From: Serpentinimonas maccroryi
GTDB taxonomy: Bacteria; Pseudomonadota; Gammaproteobacteria; Burkholderiales; Burkholderiaceae_C
Length of the DNA: 64,000 nucleotides
Reading direction: 5' to 3'
Assembly: GCF_000828915.1 (NCBI RefSeq)
Contig: NZ_AP014569.1
Span: forward strand, 682,001 to 746,000
Shown here: positions 8,513 through 15,982 of the stretch, piece by piece
How positions within the stretch are numbered: position 1 is the first letter of the stretch
Layout of the letters: each line of letters opens with the position of its first letter
The notes under the pieces: model-generated
Seen by the model: the letters and a program-made list of their open reading frames with translations, nothing else
Databases searched by the model: none
What the model was told of the DNA's origin: nothing
Made by a program: the position numbers and the translations under genes

Positions 8513-8832
8513 TGGCAACTCCAGTCGGTGGGGGCGCCGTCCCGTCGTGAGGGCGATGCGCCTGCAATGAGGGGATTATTCGCCTTCGGATGGCTGAAGG
8601 CAAATGGCCAAAATGCGCTCTATTACGAAACGGTGGCCAATGGCCCCATCTATTACCCGCAATTGCTATCTGCTTCGGGGCTTTTTTACAACACCTAGGC
8701 GGACATTGATCTTTGCCACGCGTGCGCGGTACCCGCAAACCCTCAGCCACCCGCTGCGCCCCGATCGACCTGAACTGTCTCTGCGCGGATCATTGCTGCG
8801 GTCTGAAGCAGCCCAATTGAGCGCGGTTTGAC

Positions 8833-8893
8833 TTGACTTGTGCCCGCCACAGCGCGTTCATGGAGGTCCGCAAACCCCCTCTTGGAGAAAGCA
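8833..8893 (+). promoter_or_regulatory. Iterated leader cassette, copy 2
   Basis: TTGACT at 8833-8838, 18-nt spacer ending CAGCGCG, TTCATG at 8857-8862, with ATG 32 nt further on. It lies in the 381-bp divergent gap between the HTH gene (8512) and the plus-strand recombinase cluster. The rest of that gap (8513-8832) shows no gene. Confidence 0.65.
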
Positions 8894-9142
8894 ATGAGCA
8901 CCCACCAAACCCTGCGCGTGCAGGTCACCGACAGCAACCAGCGCACGCGCGGCGTGATGGCCGTCGAGGCCGATTTTGATCACCTCGGGCCCTACCGCGT
9001 CCAGCACGATGGCCGCACCTACTGGTTCACCGGCAAATCCAGCACCCACCGCGCCAGTGGCGTGACCACCCGCGAAATGGCCAGCGCTGACGCTGCCCGG
9101 CTCTGGATCACGCTGGGCGGCGTCGCGATCTGGGAGGCCTGA
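8894..9142 (+). CDS. Hypothetical protein, first gene of the recombinase cluster
   Basis: 82 residues from ATG 8894 with a GGAGAA site. The sequence reads MSTHQTLRVQVTDSNQRTRG and later RTYWFTGKSSTHRASG, a small beta-rich soluble protein. It is followed at 2 bp by the DUF2924 gene. It is expressed behind leader cassette copy 2, which suggests regulation shared with the other small cassette genes. No function is recognised. Confidence 0.75.
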   Translation: MSTHQTLRVQVTDSNQRTRGVMAVEADFDHLGPYRVQHDGRTYWFTGKSSTHRASGVTTREMASADAARLWITLGGVAIWEA

Positions 9143-9144
9143 GG

Positions 9145-9606
9145 ATGGGCGCAGATCAACCCAACACCATCGTTGCACAACTGGCCAAGTTGCCCTCGAT
9201 GCCAATGGTCGAGCTCTGGGTGCTGTGGGATCAACACTTCCCACGGCGGCCTAGCCATCGCAACCGCAACTACGTGGAGTCGCGCTTGGCCTACCGCATC
9301 CAAGAGCTGGCCTACGGCGCGCTGCCCAGCAACATCCGCAGGATGCTGGTCGAAGCCGGCGCCAAGCACTCCAAGATGAAGTCGCCCGCCGGTCGCAGCG
9401 CGCAAACCTTGCTCATGCCCGGTACCACCCTGATCCGGGAGTGGGATGAACGCGAGCACCGCGTGACCGTCACGCCCGATGGTCTGTATGCCCTGGATGG
9501 TCAGGTGTTCAAAAGCCTGTCGGCGGCGGCGCGCCACATCACCGGCACGCGCTGGAACGGGCCCAAGTTCTTTGGTCTGCGCGACGACAAGGTGAGCGCT
9601 CAATGA
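9145..9606 (+). CDS. DUF2924 domain protein
   Basis: 153 residues. It contains the DUF2924 pattern: an N-terminal LWVLWDQHFPRRPSHRNRNY segment, then LAYRIQELAYGAL, a basic linker and a C-terminal GTTLIREWDEREHRVTV core with SLSAAARHITGTRWNGPKFF, which resembles a small DNA-associated fold. DUF2924 genes usually precede serine recombinases in proteobacterial islands. Here the stop overlaps the recombinase ATG (ATGA), supporting a joint role in integration or its control. Confidence 0.88.
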   Translation: MGADQPNTIVAQLAKLPSMPMVELWVLWDQHFPRRPSHRNRNYVESRLAYRIQELAYGALPSNIRRMLVEAGAKHSKMKSPAGRSAQTLLMPGTTLIREWDEREHRVTVTPDGLYALDGQVFKSLSAAARHITGTRWNGPKFFGLRDDKVSAQ

Positions 9607-10943
9607 AAGCGCCCCTGCTCGCAGCACCCAAACGCTGTGCGGTGTACTGCCGTGTTTCCAGCGACGAGCGCCTAGACCAGTCTTTCAACTCCATCGACGC
9701 GCAAAAGGAAGCCGGGCACGCTTTCATCAAGAGCCAGAGCCACGAGGGCTGGATTGCGGTGGCCGATGACTACGACGACGGCGGCTACTCTGGCGGCAGC
9801 ATGGATCGGCCCGCGCTGCGCCGCCTGATGGCCGATATCCAGATGGGCAAGGTGGACCTTGTGGTGGTCTACAAGATCGACCGGCTGTCGCGCTCGCTGG
9901 CCGACTTCGCGCGCATGGTCGATGTGTTCGACCGCCACCGCGTCAGCTTCAGCGCCGTCACACAGCAGATCAATTCGGCCACGTCGATGGGCCGCTTGAT
10001 GTTGAACGTGCTGCTGTCGTTTGCCCAGTTCGAGCGTGAAGTGACCGGCGAGCGCATCCGCGACAAGATCGCCGCCAGCAAAGCCAAGGGGATGTGGATG
10101 GGCGGGCCGCTGCCGCTGGGCTACGACGTTGATAACCGGTTGCTGGTCGTCAATGAAACGCAAGCCAAGCTGGTGCGCCGCATCTTCGACGACTTCGTGA
10201 CCCTGCGCTCGTCTACGCTGATGGCCAAAGCCTACGGTGCAGCAGGGGTGCTCACCAAGGGCGGCAAACCCTTCACCAAGCAGGCGATCTACAAGGTGCT
10301 GCACAACCGGATGTACTTGGGCGAGATCGTGCACAAGGGGCAGGGCTTTCCGGGCCAGCATCAGGCCATCATCACTCAGGCGCAGTGGGACGCGGTGCAC
10401 GCGCTGATCGCGACCGATGGCATCGAGCGGCGGCGCGAGACCAATGACCGCCAACGTGAACCGGTGTTGTTGCGCGGCCTGCTGTACACGCTCGATGGCG
10501 AACGGCTGGTGCCCAGCTACACGGTCAAGAAGGGCAAGACCTACCGCTACTACACCCCGATCAAGCACCGGTGCTTTGGGGCATGGGCCAGCCAGCACGG
10601 CGCGCTGCCGGCGCTGCCCATCGAGGAATTGGTGAGCCAGCAGATCGTGGCGGCGCTGTCGGCCCCGCACATCGTCCAGTCGGTGTGGGGCAGGGCGCAG
10701 CAAATCCGTCCAGACCTGAGCGAGCCGCAAATCGTGCTGCCGATGCGCAACCTCGCCAGCCTGTGGCGGGAGCTGTTTCCGACCGAGCAATGCCGGCTGG
10801 CGCAGTTGCTGATCGAGCGCGTGGTGATGGCCGAGGGTGGACTGGAGATCATCTGGCGCGATCAGGGCTGGCAGCAACTGGCCGGTGAGCTGGTGCCCGG
10901 CACCATCGGCGCAGAGTTGCAAGAGTGGGAGGAAGCGGCATGA
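9603..10943 (+). CDS. Large serine recombinase (site-specific integrase/resolvase family)
   Basis: 446 residues. The N-terminal resolvase domain begins CAVYCRVSSDERLDQSFNSI with the likely nucleophile Ser19. DRLSRSLADFARMVD and the FEREVTGERIRDKIAASKAK helix follow. A recombinase domain (AIYKVLHNRMYLGEIVHKG) comes next. A short C-terminal part lacks an obvious Cys4 zinc ribbon, and the length is at the low end for large serine integrases. It would catalyse att x att recombination for one of the islands. The DUF2924 gene precedes it and another small gene follows, all overlapping. Confidence 0.9.
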   Translation: MKAPLLAAPKRCAVYCRVSSDERLDQSFNSIDAQKEAGHAFIKSQSHEGWIAVADDYDDGGYSGGSMDRPALRRLMADIQMGKVDLVVVYKIDRLSRSLADFARMVDVFDRHRVSFSAVTQQINSATSMGRLMLNVLLSFAQFEREVTGERIRDKIAASKAKGMWMGGPLPLGYDVDNRLLVVNETQAKLVRRIFDDFVTLRSSTLMAKAYGAAGVLTKGGKPFTKQAIYKVLHNRMYLGEIVHKGQGFPGQHQAIITQAQWDAVHALIATDGIERRRETNDRQREPVLLRGLLYTLDGERLVPSYTVKKGKTYRYYTPIKHRCFGAWASQHGALPALPIEELVSQQIVAALSAPHIVQSVWGRAQQIRPDLSEPQIVLPMRNLASLWRELFPTEQCRLAQLLIERVVMAEGGLEIIWRDQGWQQLAGELVPGTIGAELQEWEEAA

Positions 10944-11392
10944 GGCCCAAAGTGCAGGCCGTGGGCGGACCCGTTGTGCGCGAGCATCGGGATGCGGGCC
11001 AAGTGAAGCTCTCGACCTTCATCCCACTGAAGATCCGCAAGCGCGGTGGCCGCAAGGTGGTGCTGCGGCCCGATGGTCAGGTCGAGGCTGCGGCCAAGGT
11101 GGCCACGCAGATCGACCAGCCCTTGCTGGTGGCGCTGACGCGGGCGTTCTACTGGCAGCGGTTGCTCGACGACGGCGTGGTCGGCAGCGGCAGCGAGATT
11201 GCCCAGCGCGAGGGCCTGCACCACTCGACGGTCAATGAGCTGCTGCGCCTGACGCTGCTGGAGCCGGCCATCATTCAGGCCGTTCTGGCCGGGCGGCAGC
11301 CCCGGTGCATGAGCCTGCTGTGGTTCCAGCGCAATCCGCTGCCGACAGACTGGGTGGCGCAGCGGGCGGTGGTGAGTGGGTTTGATGTGTGA
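10940..11392 (+). CDS. Recombinase-associated HTH-like protein
   Basis: 150 residues. The start ATG overlaps the recombinase stop (ATGA). It has a basic N-terminus (FIPLKIRKRGGRKVV) and a helical segment GSEIAQREGLHHSTVNELL that reads as a helix-turn-helix of the resolvase type. It may supply the DNA-binding part missing from, or auxiliary to, the recombinase. This DUF2924-recombinase-HTH trio is known from proteobacterial islands; the functional split is inference. Confidence 0.8.
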   Translation: MRPKVQAVGGPVVREHRDAGQVKLSTFIPLKIRKRGGRKVVLRPDGQVEAAAKVATQIDQPLLVALTRAFYWQRLLDDGVVGSGSEIAQREGLHHSTVNELLRLTLLEPAIIQAVLAGRQPRCMSLLWFQRNPLPTDWVAQRAVVSGFDV

Positions 11393-11397
11393 GATGC

Positions 11398-11718
11398 TCA
11401 GGCCAACACGATCTGGGTGTGAACCTCGACCTTCAGAGCGCGCTTGATGGCCGCAAAGACCGCCGAGATGTTGCTCATGGTCGGGTTGCCCGATTGCGAC
11501 AGCATCCGATGCAGGCTCTTGGCGGGCTTGTGAACTTCCTCGGCCAGTGCCTCGAAGCCCATGGTGGCGTTGACGAGGTCGCGCAGGATCAGCTTGGCCG
11601 ATTCGGGTTCTCCATTGACGAACAAGGTGATGGCCTCGTCCAGAAGCGCTTGCGCAAAGGCCGGGTCGTTTTGCACGCGCGCGGCCACGGTTGTTTTGAA
11701 ATCGCGGGTCAGTGCCAT
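11398..11718 (-). CDS. higA: Addiction-module antitoxin with HTH (HigA-like)
   Basis: 106 residues, starting MALTRDFKTTVAARVQNDPA. The C-terminal half is an HTH of the XRE/COG3636 type (FEALAEEVHKPAKSLHRMLS, then NPTMSNISAVFAAI). ATG 11718 lies 2 bp after the toxin stop. Toxin-first order is characteristic of HigBA. The antitoxin would neutralise the RelE-family partner and repress the shared promoter. Confidence 0.85.
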   Translation of the reverse strand: MALTRDFKTTVAARVQNDPAFAQALLDEAITLFVNGEPESAKLILRDLVNATMGFEALAEEVHKPAKSLHRMLSQSGNPTMSNISAVFAAIKRALKVEVHTQIVLA

Positions 11719-11720
11719 GT

Positions 11721-12059
11721 TCACTTTCCTTGTCTGGTTAAAGACTTGCGGCGCTTGTAGTCTTCCCACAGCCCCACCGCTTGGTCAATGTCCTGCTGTT
11801 GACGCTTCTTGGTGCCACCACCGATCAGGATGATGATCTTCTGACCATCTTTGGCCAGATAGATGCGCAAGCCCGGCCCCCAGTCGATCTTGTACTCTCC
11901 AATGCCGCGAAACCACTCGACGTTGGACAGGTTGCCCTGCTCCATGCGGCTCACAGCGATGCGCACCTTGGCAGCGGCAACCGCATCTAGCGCCCCGAAC
12001 CATTGCGCAAAGGGGCAGTCGCCATCGGCCAAGAGCAGCTCTTTGATCTGGTAGCTCAT
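11721..12059 (-). CDS. higB: RelE/ParE-superfamily toxin (HigB/Gp49-like)
   Basis: 112 residues from ATG 12059. Typical phage-derived Gp49 pattern: DCPFAQWFGALDAVAAAKVR, then GLRIYLAKDGQKIIILIGGG and a basic KKRQQQDIDQA tail. Members are mRNA interferases acting on ribosome-bound mRNA. It is followed 2 bp later by its antitoxin. The pair stabilises the neighbouring mobile DNA or serves as a stress or phage response module. Confidence 0.88.
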   Translation of the reverse strand: MSYQIKELLLADGDCPFAQWFGALDAVAAAKVRIAVSRMEQGNLSNVEWFRGIGEYKIDWGPGLRIYLAKDGQKIIILIGGGTKKRQQQDIDQAVGLWEDYKRRKSLTRQGK

Positions 12060-12088
12060 GGGTTGGATGGTAACGTATAAGAACCCAT
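12058..12088 (-). promoter_or_regulatory. Inverted repeat over the toxin start (probable TA operator)
   Basis: ATGGGTT at 12058-12064 and AACCCAT at 12082-12088 form a perfect 7-bp inverted repeat overlapping the toxin ATG. Autorepression by the antitoxin at such a site is typical of type II TA loci. The rest of 12089-12301 shows nothing recognisable. Confidence 0.5.
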
Positions 12089-12301
12089 TTGCTGACGTGG
12101 CGGGTTCGATGCCCGACCGCTGGCCTTGGTTGACAACGAACCGGCACGCGTAAGTTGTTGATTTATAAATGCCTCCATCTGCTCCTACCCGCAGGCCAAA
12201 CGGAGAATAGAGACAGACTGGGAGCCTAAAACGCTTAAAACAGGGCGTTGCGGCCGGTCGCCACCCGCAGCACTTTGGCCCACTTCCTTGGGGGAACAGG
12301 C

Positions 12302-12333
12302 AAAAGACAAGAGCCCGGAGATTGTCCGGGCCC
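12302..12333 (-). terminator. Hairpin terminator beside repeat copy 1
   Basis: Stem GCCCGGA (12313-12319) / TCCGGGC (12325-12331), followed on minus by TCTTGTCTTTTG. It sits just past the tmRNA-like repeat on minus, as a 3'-end terminator would. Confidence 0.55.
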
Positions 12334-12340
12334 TGGTGTG

Positions 12341-12373
12341 TGGTGGTGGAACACGGAACCGAACCCGCGTCCG
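12341..12373. repeat. 33-bp direct repeat, copy 1 (candidate attachment site)
   Basis: Identical over 33 bp to 19854-19886 and 25/26 matched at 21835-21860. On minus it contains GGACGCGGGTTCGGTTCC, which resembles the T-arm end of tmRNA/tRNA genes, common integration targets. About 70 further bp on the right (TTACTATCT, CTCAAGGCC) are also shared with copy 3. The T-stem does not pair after this point, so this is not a working RNA end. Confidence 0.6.
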
Positions 12374-12507
12374 GTACCCGAGTTAGATAGTAACGCCTCG
12401 GCCTTGAGGGCGTGATTTATAAAGCCTTGGCCATCTGAGGGAACAATCTCGCAATGCCCATCCAAAATGCCACTTCGATCTAGTGGCCCTACCGAGTGAC
12501 TGGTTCA

Positions 12508-12999
12508 TCATCTCCCGAGAAATTCCTTCGGAGATTCCTCTGCCGGGCAAACAAACGCACGAAATATTCGCCGCCCGTCATACGATGAGGCCCCTAGGAT
12601 GAGTAACAGCGGTTCCTTGCAGTCGTACTCTCTGCCCCTACTGATCTCGATCATCTGCCCAAAGTCCTCGCTGCTAGGCTCCACATGGTTGACAGGATGG
12701 AAATGCCATTCGCCGATGTAGAAGGTCCGCTCTTTGGCCCGCCACCGAGCCTGAAGCATCTCTCGTAGGCCACTCACGCCGCGTACGAACCAAAAGCGAC
12801 TTTGCTTCGAATCTGTTGGCGGCGGTGTTGCCTCACTTACTATCGCAAGCGTAAGGTCGTCCGAATAGCACCCGATCAGAATGCCACCAGTTTCCACAGA
12901 TCCAGCATCGCGACAGTAGCGATCGAGCACGCCGAGAACGGACGCCTGTAGCTCAACCGCGAACGTGCTGTCAGCAGTCCTGCCTTTCCAGGTCTTCAT
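12508..12999 (-). CDS. cap3: CBASS Cap3, JAB/JAMM-family peptidase
   Basis: 163 residues. JAMM metalloprotease signature: Glu36 in SVETGG, then EWHFHP with His99 and His101, and SSED with Ser109 and Asp112 (H-x-H-x7-S-x2-D). In type II CBASS Cap3 removes the conjugate that Cap2 forms on the CD-NTase and so limits signalling. Its ATG overlaps the cap2 stop (ATGA). Last gene of the operon. Confidence 0.93.
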   Translation of the reverse strand: MKTWKGRTADSTFAVELQASVLGVLDRYCRDAGSVETGGILIGCYSDDLTLAIVSEATPPPTDSKQSRFWFVRGVSGLREMLQARWRAKERTFYIGEWHFHPVNHVEPSSEDFGQMIEISRGREYDCKEPLLLILGASSYDGRRIFRAFVCPAEESPKEFLGR

Positions 13000-14849
13000 A
13001 ACGCTGACCTCTCCATGGCGGGCGGCGTACTCTCGGGCGCGAAACCCTGGAAGCCGTCATCGGTTGACGTCTGCGCGAACACGCGGAAGCGCGGCTCCGA
13101 CGGCATCTTCGCCATCAACATCTCCAACTCCTTCACACAAACCGCCGCAGCGAGAACGACGTCATCGTAGCGAGCCGGAAACAGCGGCGACCAGCAGCCA
13201 GCCCCTTCAAACACCTCGTCGTTGTCGGCCCACACCTTCGACTCGTGTTCTAGCCAGGGACGGACGCTCCTGATGAATTCATCATGCGGAAACCGGTTGC
13301 CACTCACGCCGAACGAGAAGAGGCGCCTCCCGCCGAAGCCCATGGAGAACGACGCGAACGTGCGAGGGATAGACCACCAAGCGCGTTCGAGCGTCGACAA
13401 GGCCACGTCCGATGACGTGCAGTCGATGATGATGTTGTACTCGTCTAGCTGCGCCTCAATGGCCGTGGTATCGCTGGGGAGCCTTTCGCTGAACTCTACG
13501 ACTCGAACGGTCGGCGAAATCTGCCGAAGCCGCTCTGCCACAACGGACACTTTGGACGAGCCGACGTCTGCGAGAGTTGCCGCGTGTCGGTTGATATTGC
13601 CTGACTCCAGTACATCCTCATCGACCAGTGCGATATTCTTTGCCCCAGCGCGGACGAGCAGCTCGCTGACAACCGACCCGAGCGCGCCGACACCGAGGAC
13701 CGTGATGTTGCAGTCTCGAACCGAGCGCGGCAGCCGTCCTCGAGCTTGGAGGCGATCTTCGCTCCAGTTGTCGGTAAACAAGTACTTGAGCGCGACGGTG
13801 TCTGCGAAGTTTCCACAGCGGTCGCGATGCCACCAGCCGTGCGCGTTTGGACGGAAACCACGCGGTTGCCCCGCCGCTTCATCGAGAATAGGAAGTAGCA
13901 ATGAATCCCAGTGGACCTCGCTGGCATCCTCTCCCAAGCGCCTAGGCATGGGATACCCGAGCAAGAGGATGGCGCTGAACTTCGAACCTTGAAGCTGCGG
14001 AAACAGCCATCGGAACATCGAATCGACGTCGATATTCATCGTCTTCGCGATTCGCCGGATGTCGCGCCACGTTTCTGGTGCCTGCCAAGGCCGAACAACA
14101 ACTGGCTGCGGCCACAGCCACCAGAAGCCGTTCACGCGCTGTTCCATCGCTAGGTCACCGAGCTCCCGGCCTGACCACCCCCGTACGACATCGCCGCGCT
14201 GATCCTCAAAGCTCTGGGTTGCTAAGACGCCTTTGATTTCCTTCAGCGTACCCAACCGAACAATTCCGAAGCTCCCCACTCGCCCATTCCATGCAGTAAA
14301 CGATGCTGAACTCTCGTCGTGAATGACGCGCGCGTGGCGCCAGCTACGCACGGGACGGTCAGGCAGTTCGAAGGGATCACCCGCTGCGACGAGCTGGTCA
14401 TTGGCCGCACGGTCCAGCCACTCGAGTGCTCGCTCGGTATGCCATCGAAGACGCTGGTCAGCGTCACCAACGGGATCGCGCACGACGACCACGCGCCGTT
14501 CGCCGCCAAGAGGCATATCGAGGCAAAGGCGTCCCTCTCGCCACTCACGTCGATCCTTGCCCGGCGCGTTCCGCGACTGGTGTGGGAAAGTCGCGGTGAT
14601 CCCACCTTCGGAAGACGGGTAGAACGAAATACGCCCGAAGGGATAAGTGTTATCGAGTAGAACGCACCATCGTGTCGCAGCACCAACGAACTCGGTGCCC
14701 ATATCCCGTCGAAGCGTGATCCGAACGACCCAACGCTTCGCCTGTTGGTTGAACTTCGGACTATCCTCTACGGAGCAAGCGACGACCGAACGAAGACCAC
14801 GAAGGCCACGCTCGATCGCGGACGGTAGGAGGACGGTAGTCGTGGTCAC
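12996..14849 (-). CDS. cap2: CBASS Cap2, E2-E1 (ThiF-like) conjugating enzyme
   Basis: 617 residues. The N-terminal E2-like domain has a candidate catalytic Cys109 in GRLCLDMPLGG. A linker region leads to a C-terminal E1/ThiF adenylation domain with LGVGALGS (GVGALG 386-391), VDEDVLESGNINR (Arg421) and a candidate E1 Cys552 in GAGCWSP. In type II CBASS Cap2 links the C-terminus of the CD-NTase to target molecules and primes it for cyclic-nucleotide synthesis. The overlaps with cdn and cap3 are 4 bp each. Full length for the family, with no defect seen. Confidence 0.93.
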   Translation of the reverse strand: MTTTTVLLPSAIERGLRGLRSVVACSVEDSPKFNQQAKRWVVRITLRRDMGTEFVGAATRWCVLLDNTYPFGRISFYPSSEGGITATFPHQSRNAPGKDRREWREGRLCLDMPLGGERRVVVVRDPVGDADQRLRWHTERALEWLDRAANDQLVAAGDPFELPDRPVRSWRHARVIHDESSASFTAWNGRVGSFGIVRLGTLKEIKGVLATQSFEDQRGDVVRGWSGRELGDLAMEQRVNGFWWLWPQPVVVRPWQAPETWRDIRRIAKTMNIDVDSMFRWLFPQLQGSKFSAILLLGYPMPRRLGEDASEVHWDSLLLPILDEAAGQPRGFRPNAHGWWHRDRCGNFADTVALKYLFTDNWSEDRLQARGRLPRSVRDCNITVLGVGALGSVVSELLVRAGAKNIALVDEDVLESGNINRHAATLADVGSSKVSVVAERLRQISPTVRVVEFSERLPSDTTAIEAQLDEYNIIIDCTSSDVALSTLERAWWSIPRTFASFSMGFGGRRLFSFGVSGNRFPHDEFIRSVRPWLEHESKVWADNDEVFEGAGCWSPLFPARYDDVVLAAAVCVKELEMLMAKMPSEPRFRVFAQTSTDDGFQGFAPESTPPAMERSAL

Positions 14850-15982
14850 GCGAAGCGGCCGCTCCCCGGTGTAGCGGGCCCCGTGGGTGGGGTGTAGCCA
14901 CGCCCTGATCCGCTTGATCCACCCCCATTCTCTGGCGGCTTCGGGAACTTGCTGCCGAATAATTCACGCCAGAGGTTTCCGCTCTCGGTACGGTCTTGCG
15001 AGTCGTAGGCGCGGCGAGCGAGGGCAGCGCCGTCCTTGACCTGGTCGTAGAACTTTTTGAAGTCGTCTACCGCAATCCGCTTGAACACGTCGTGAGTCGG
15101 CACGCCATAGTCCGGCAGTGTCGGCTTACCGCCGACCAGTACCGTCAGCTTGTACTCGGAGACGATCTTCTCCAGTGTTTTCACGACACCCTCAGCGACG
15201 CTCTCGATGTCGTCGGGGCAGCACTCACCGATGAGCCGCTCAAGCGGAAACCCTTTCGGATGCTTCGGCTCCTCGTGCTTTTCGACGCGCCACCACTTGA
15301 TGGCTTTCACGACGTTAACGAAGTGCTTGCCTGTGCGGTTGTTCTTGTCGCGCGTCCATGTGATTTGCGCGAGCGGGTGGGTCGACTCCCACTTATTTGC
15401 GTCGCGATCCGGGATGCGAAGGGGCTGAGATTTCCACTCGGGCTCGTTCTTTGCCTCGGCGATGAGCGTTCGCGCATCGCTCCTGTAGCGGGAGCTGAGC
15501 CCGAGCCACGAGCGATGTAGTCGCCACTCGGGATCGTCTTCGAGGCTATCGTCAGCCGAAAGTGCCTCGGATCGGAGGATGCCCATTTCGGCCTCGGACG
15601 GTGCAGAGGTAAGGACGAGATCCAACTCGACATAAGACAGTTCGATACCAAACGACCGCCCCTGCTGTCGCCACTTGCCCTTGTAGTGCTTGTCTAGGAA
15701 CGGCGTGAAGATGTCCATCGCCTTCGCAGGCGTGTACTCCTGCTCGGAGAGCTTCGTGACGACGATGATGTCGACATCGGATCGTCGGTCCCCCTTCGGA
15801 CGAATCGCGGTCGAGCGTTTGTAGCTGCCCTGAAGGAAATCCGAGACTAGACACTTCTTCAGCCCCTCGTCAGCGTTGAGCCGGTCACGCAGCGTCTGAT
15901 GCCCGGTCTTCAGGTCGTCGCGCATTGCCTTGGTGGGGCGGATGTCTTGTAGGAAACTAGCAAAATCAGCCTCAAGGATCAT
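14846..15982 (-). CDS. CD-NTase (cGAS/DncV-like nucleotidyltransferase), CBASS signal synthase
   Basis: 378 residues. Pol-beta-like active site: Gly52-Ser53 (LQGSYKRSTAI), then Asp69 and Asp71 in RRSDVDIIVV, and a third acid Asp121 in YVELDLVLT. An OAS-type helical C-half follows, and the end is Gly/Ser/Pro-rich (GGGSSGSGRGYTPPTGPATP), exposed for Cap2-dependent conjugation. It would make a cyclic di- or trinucleotide when phage infection is sensed, activating the SAVED effector encoded immediately upstream. The clade and product cannot be fixed by eye. Confidence 0.93.
   Translation of the reverse strand: MILEADFASFLQDIRPTKAMRDDLKTGHQTLRDRLNADEGLKKCLVSDFLQGSYKRSTAIRPKGDRRSDVDIIVVTKLSEQEYTPAKAMDIFTPFLDKHYKGKWRQQGRSFGIELSYVELDLVLTSAPSEAEMGILRSEALSADDSLEDDPEWRLHRSWLGLSSRYRSDARTLIAEAKNEPEWKSQPLRIPDRDANKWESTHPLAQITWTRDKNNRTGKHFVNVVKAIKWWRVEKHEEPKHPKGFPLERLIGECCPDDIESVAEGVVKTLEKIVSEYKLTVLVGGKPTLPDYGVPTHDVFKRIAVDDFKKFYDQVKDGAALARRAYDSQDRTESGNLWRELFGSKFPKPPENGGGSSGSGRGYTPPTGPATPGSGRFA

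Noticed and set aside
9672-10922. Minus-strand frame of 416 codons opposite the serine recombinase
   Set aside because: Shadow of the recombinase frame, His/Gln-rich, without motifs.
12341-12440. A complete tmRNA or tRNA gene at the repeats
   Set aside because: Only the GGACGCGGGTTC-like part resembles a T-arm; the second T-stem strand does not pair and no 5' half is found.
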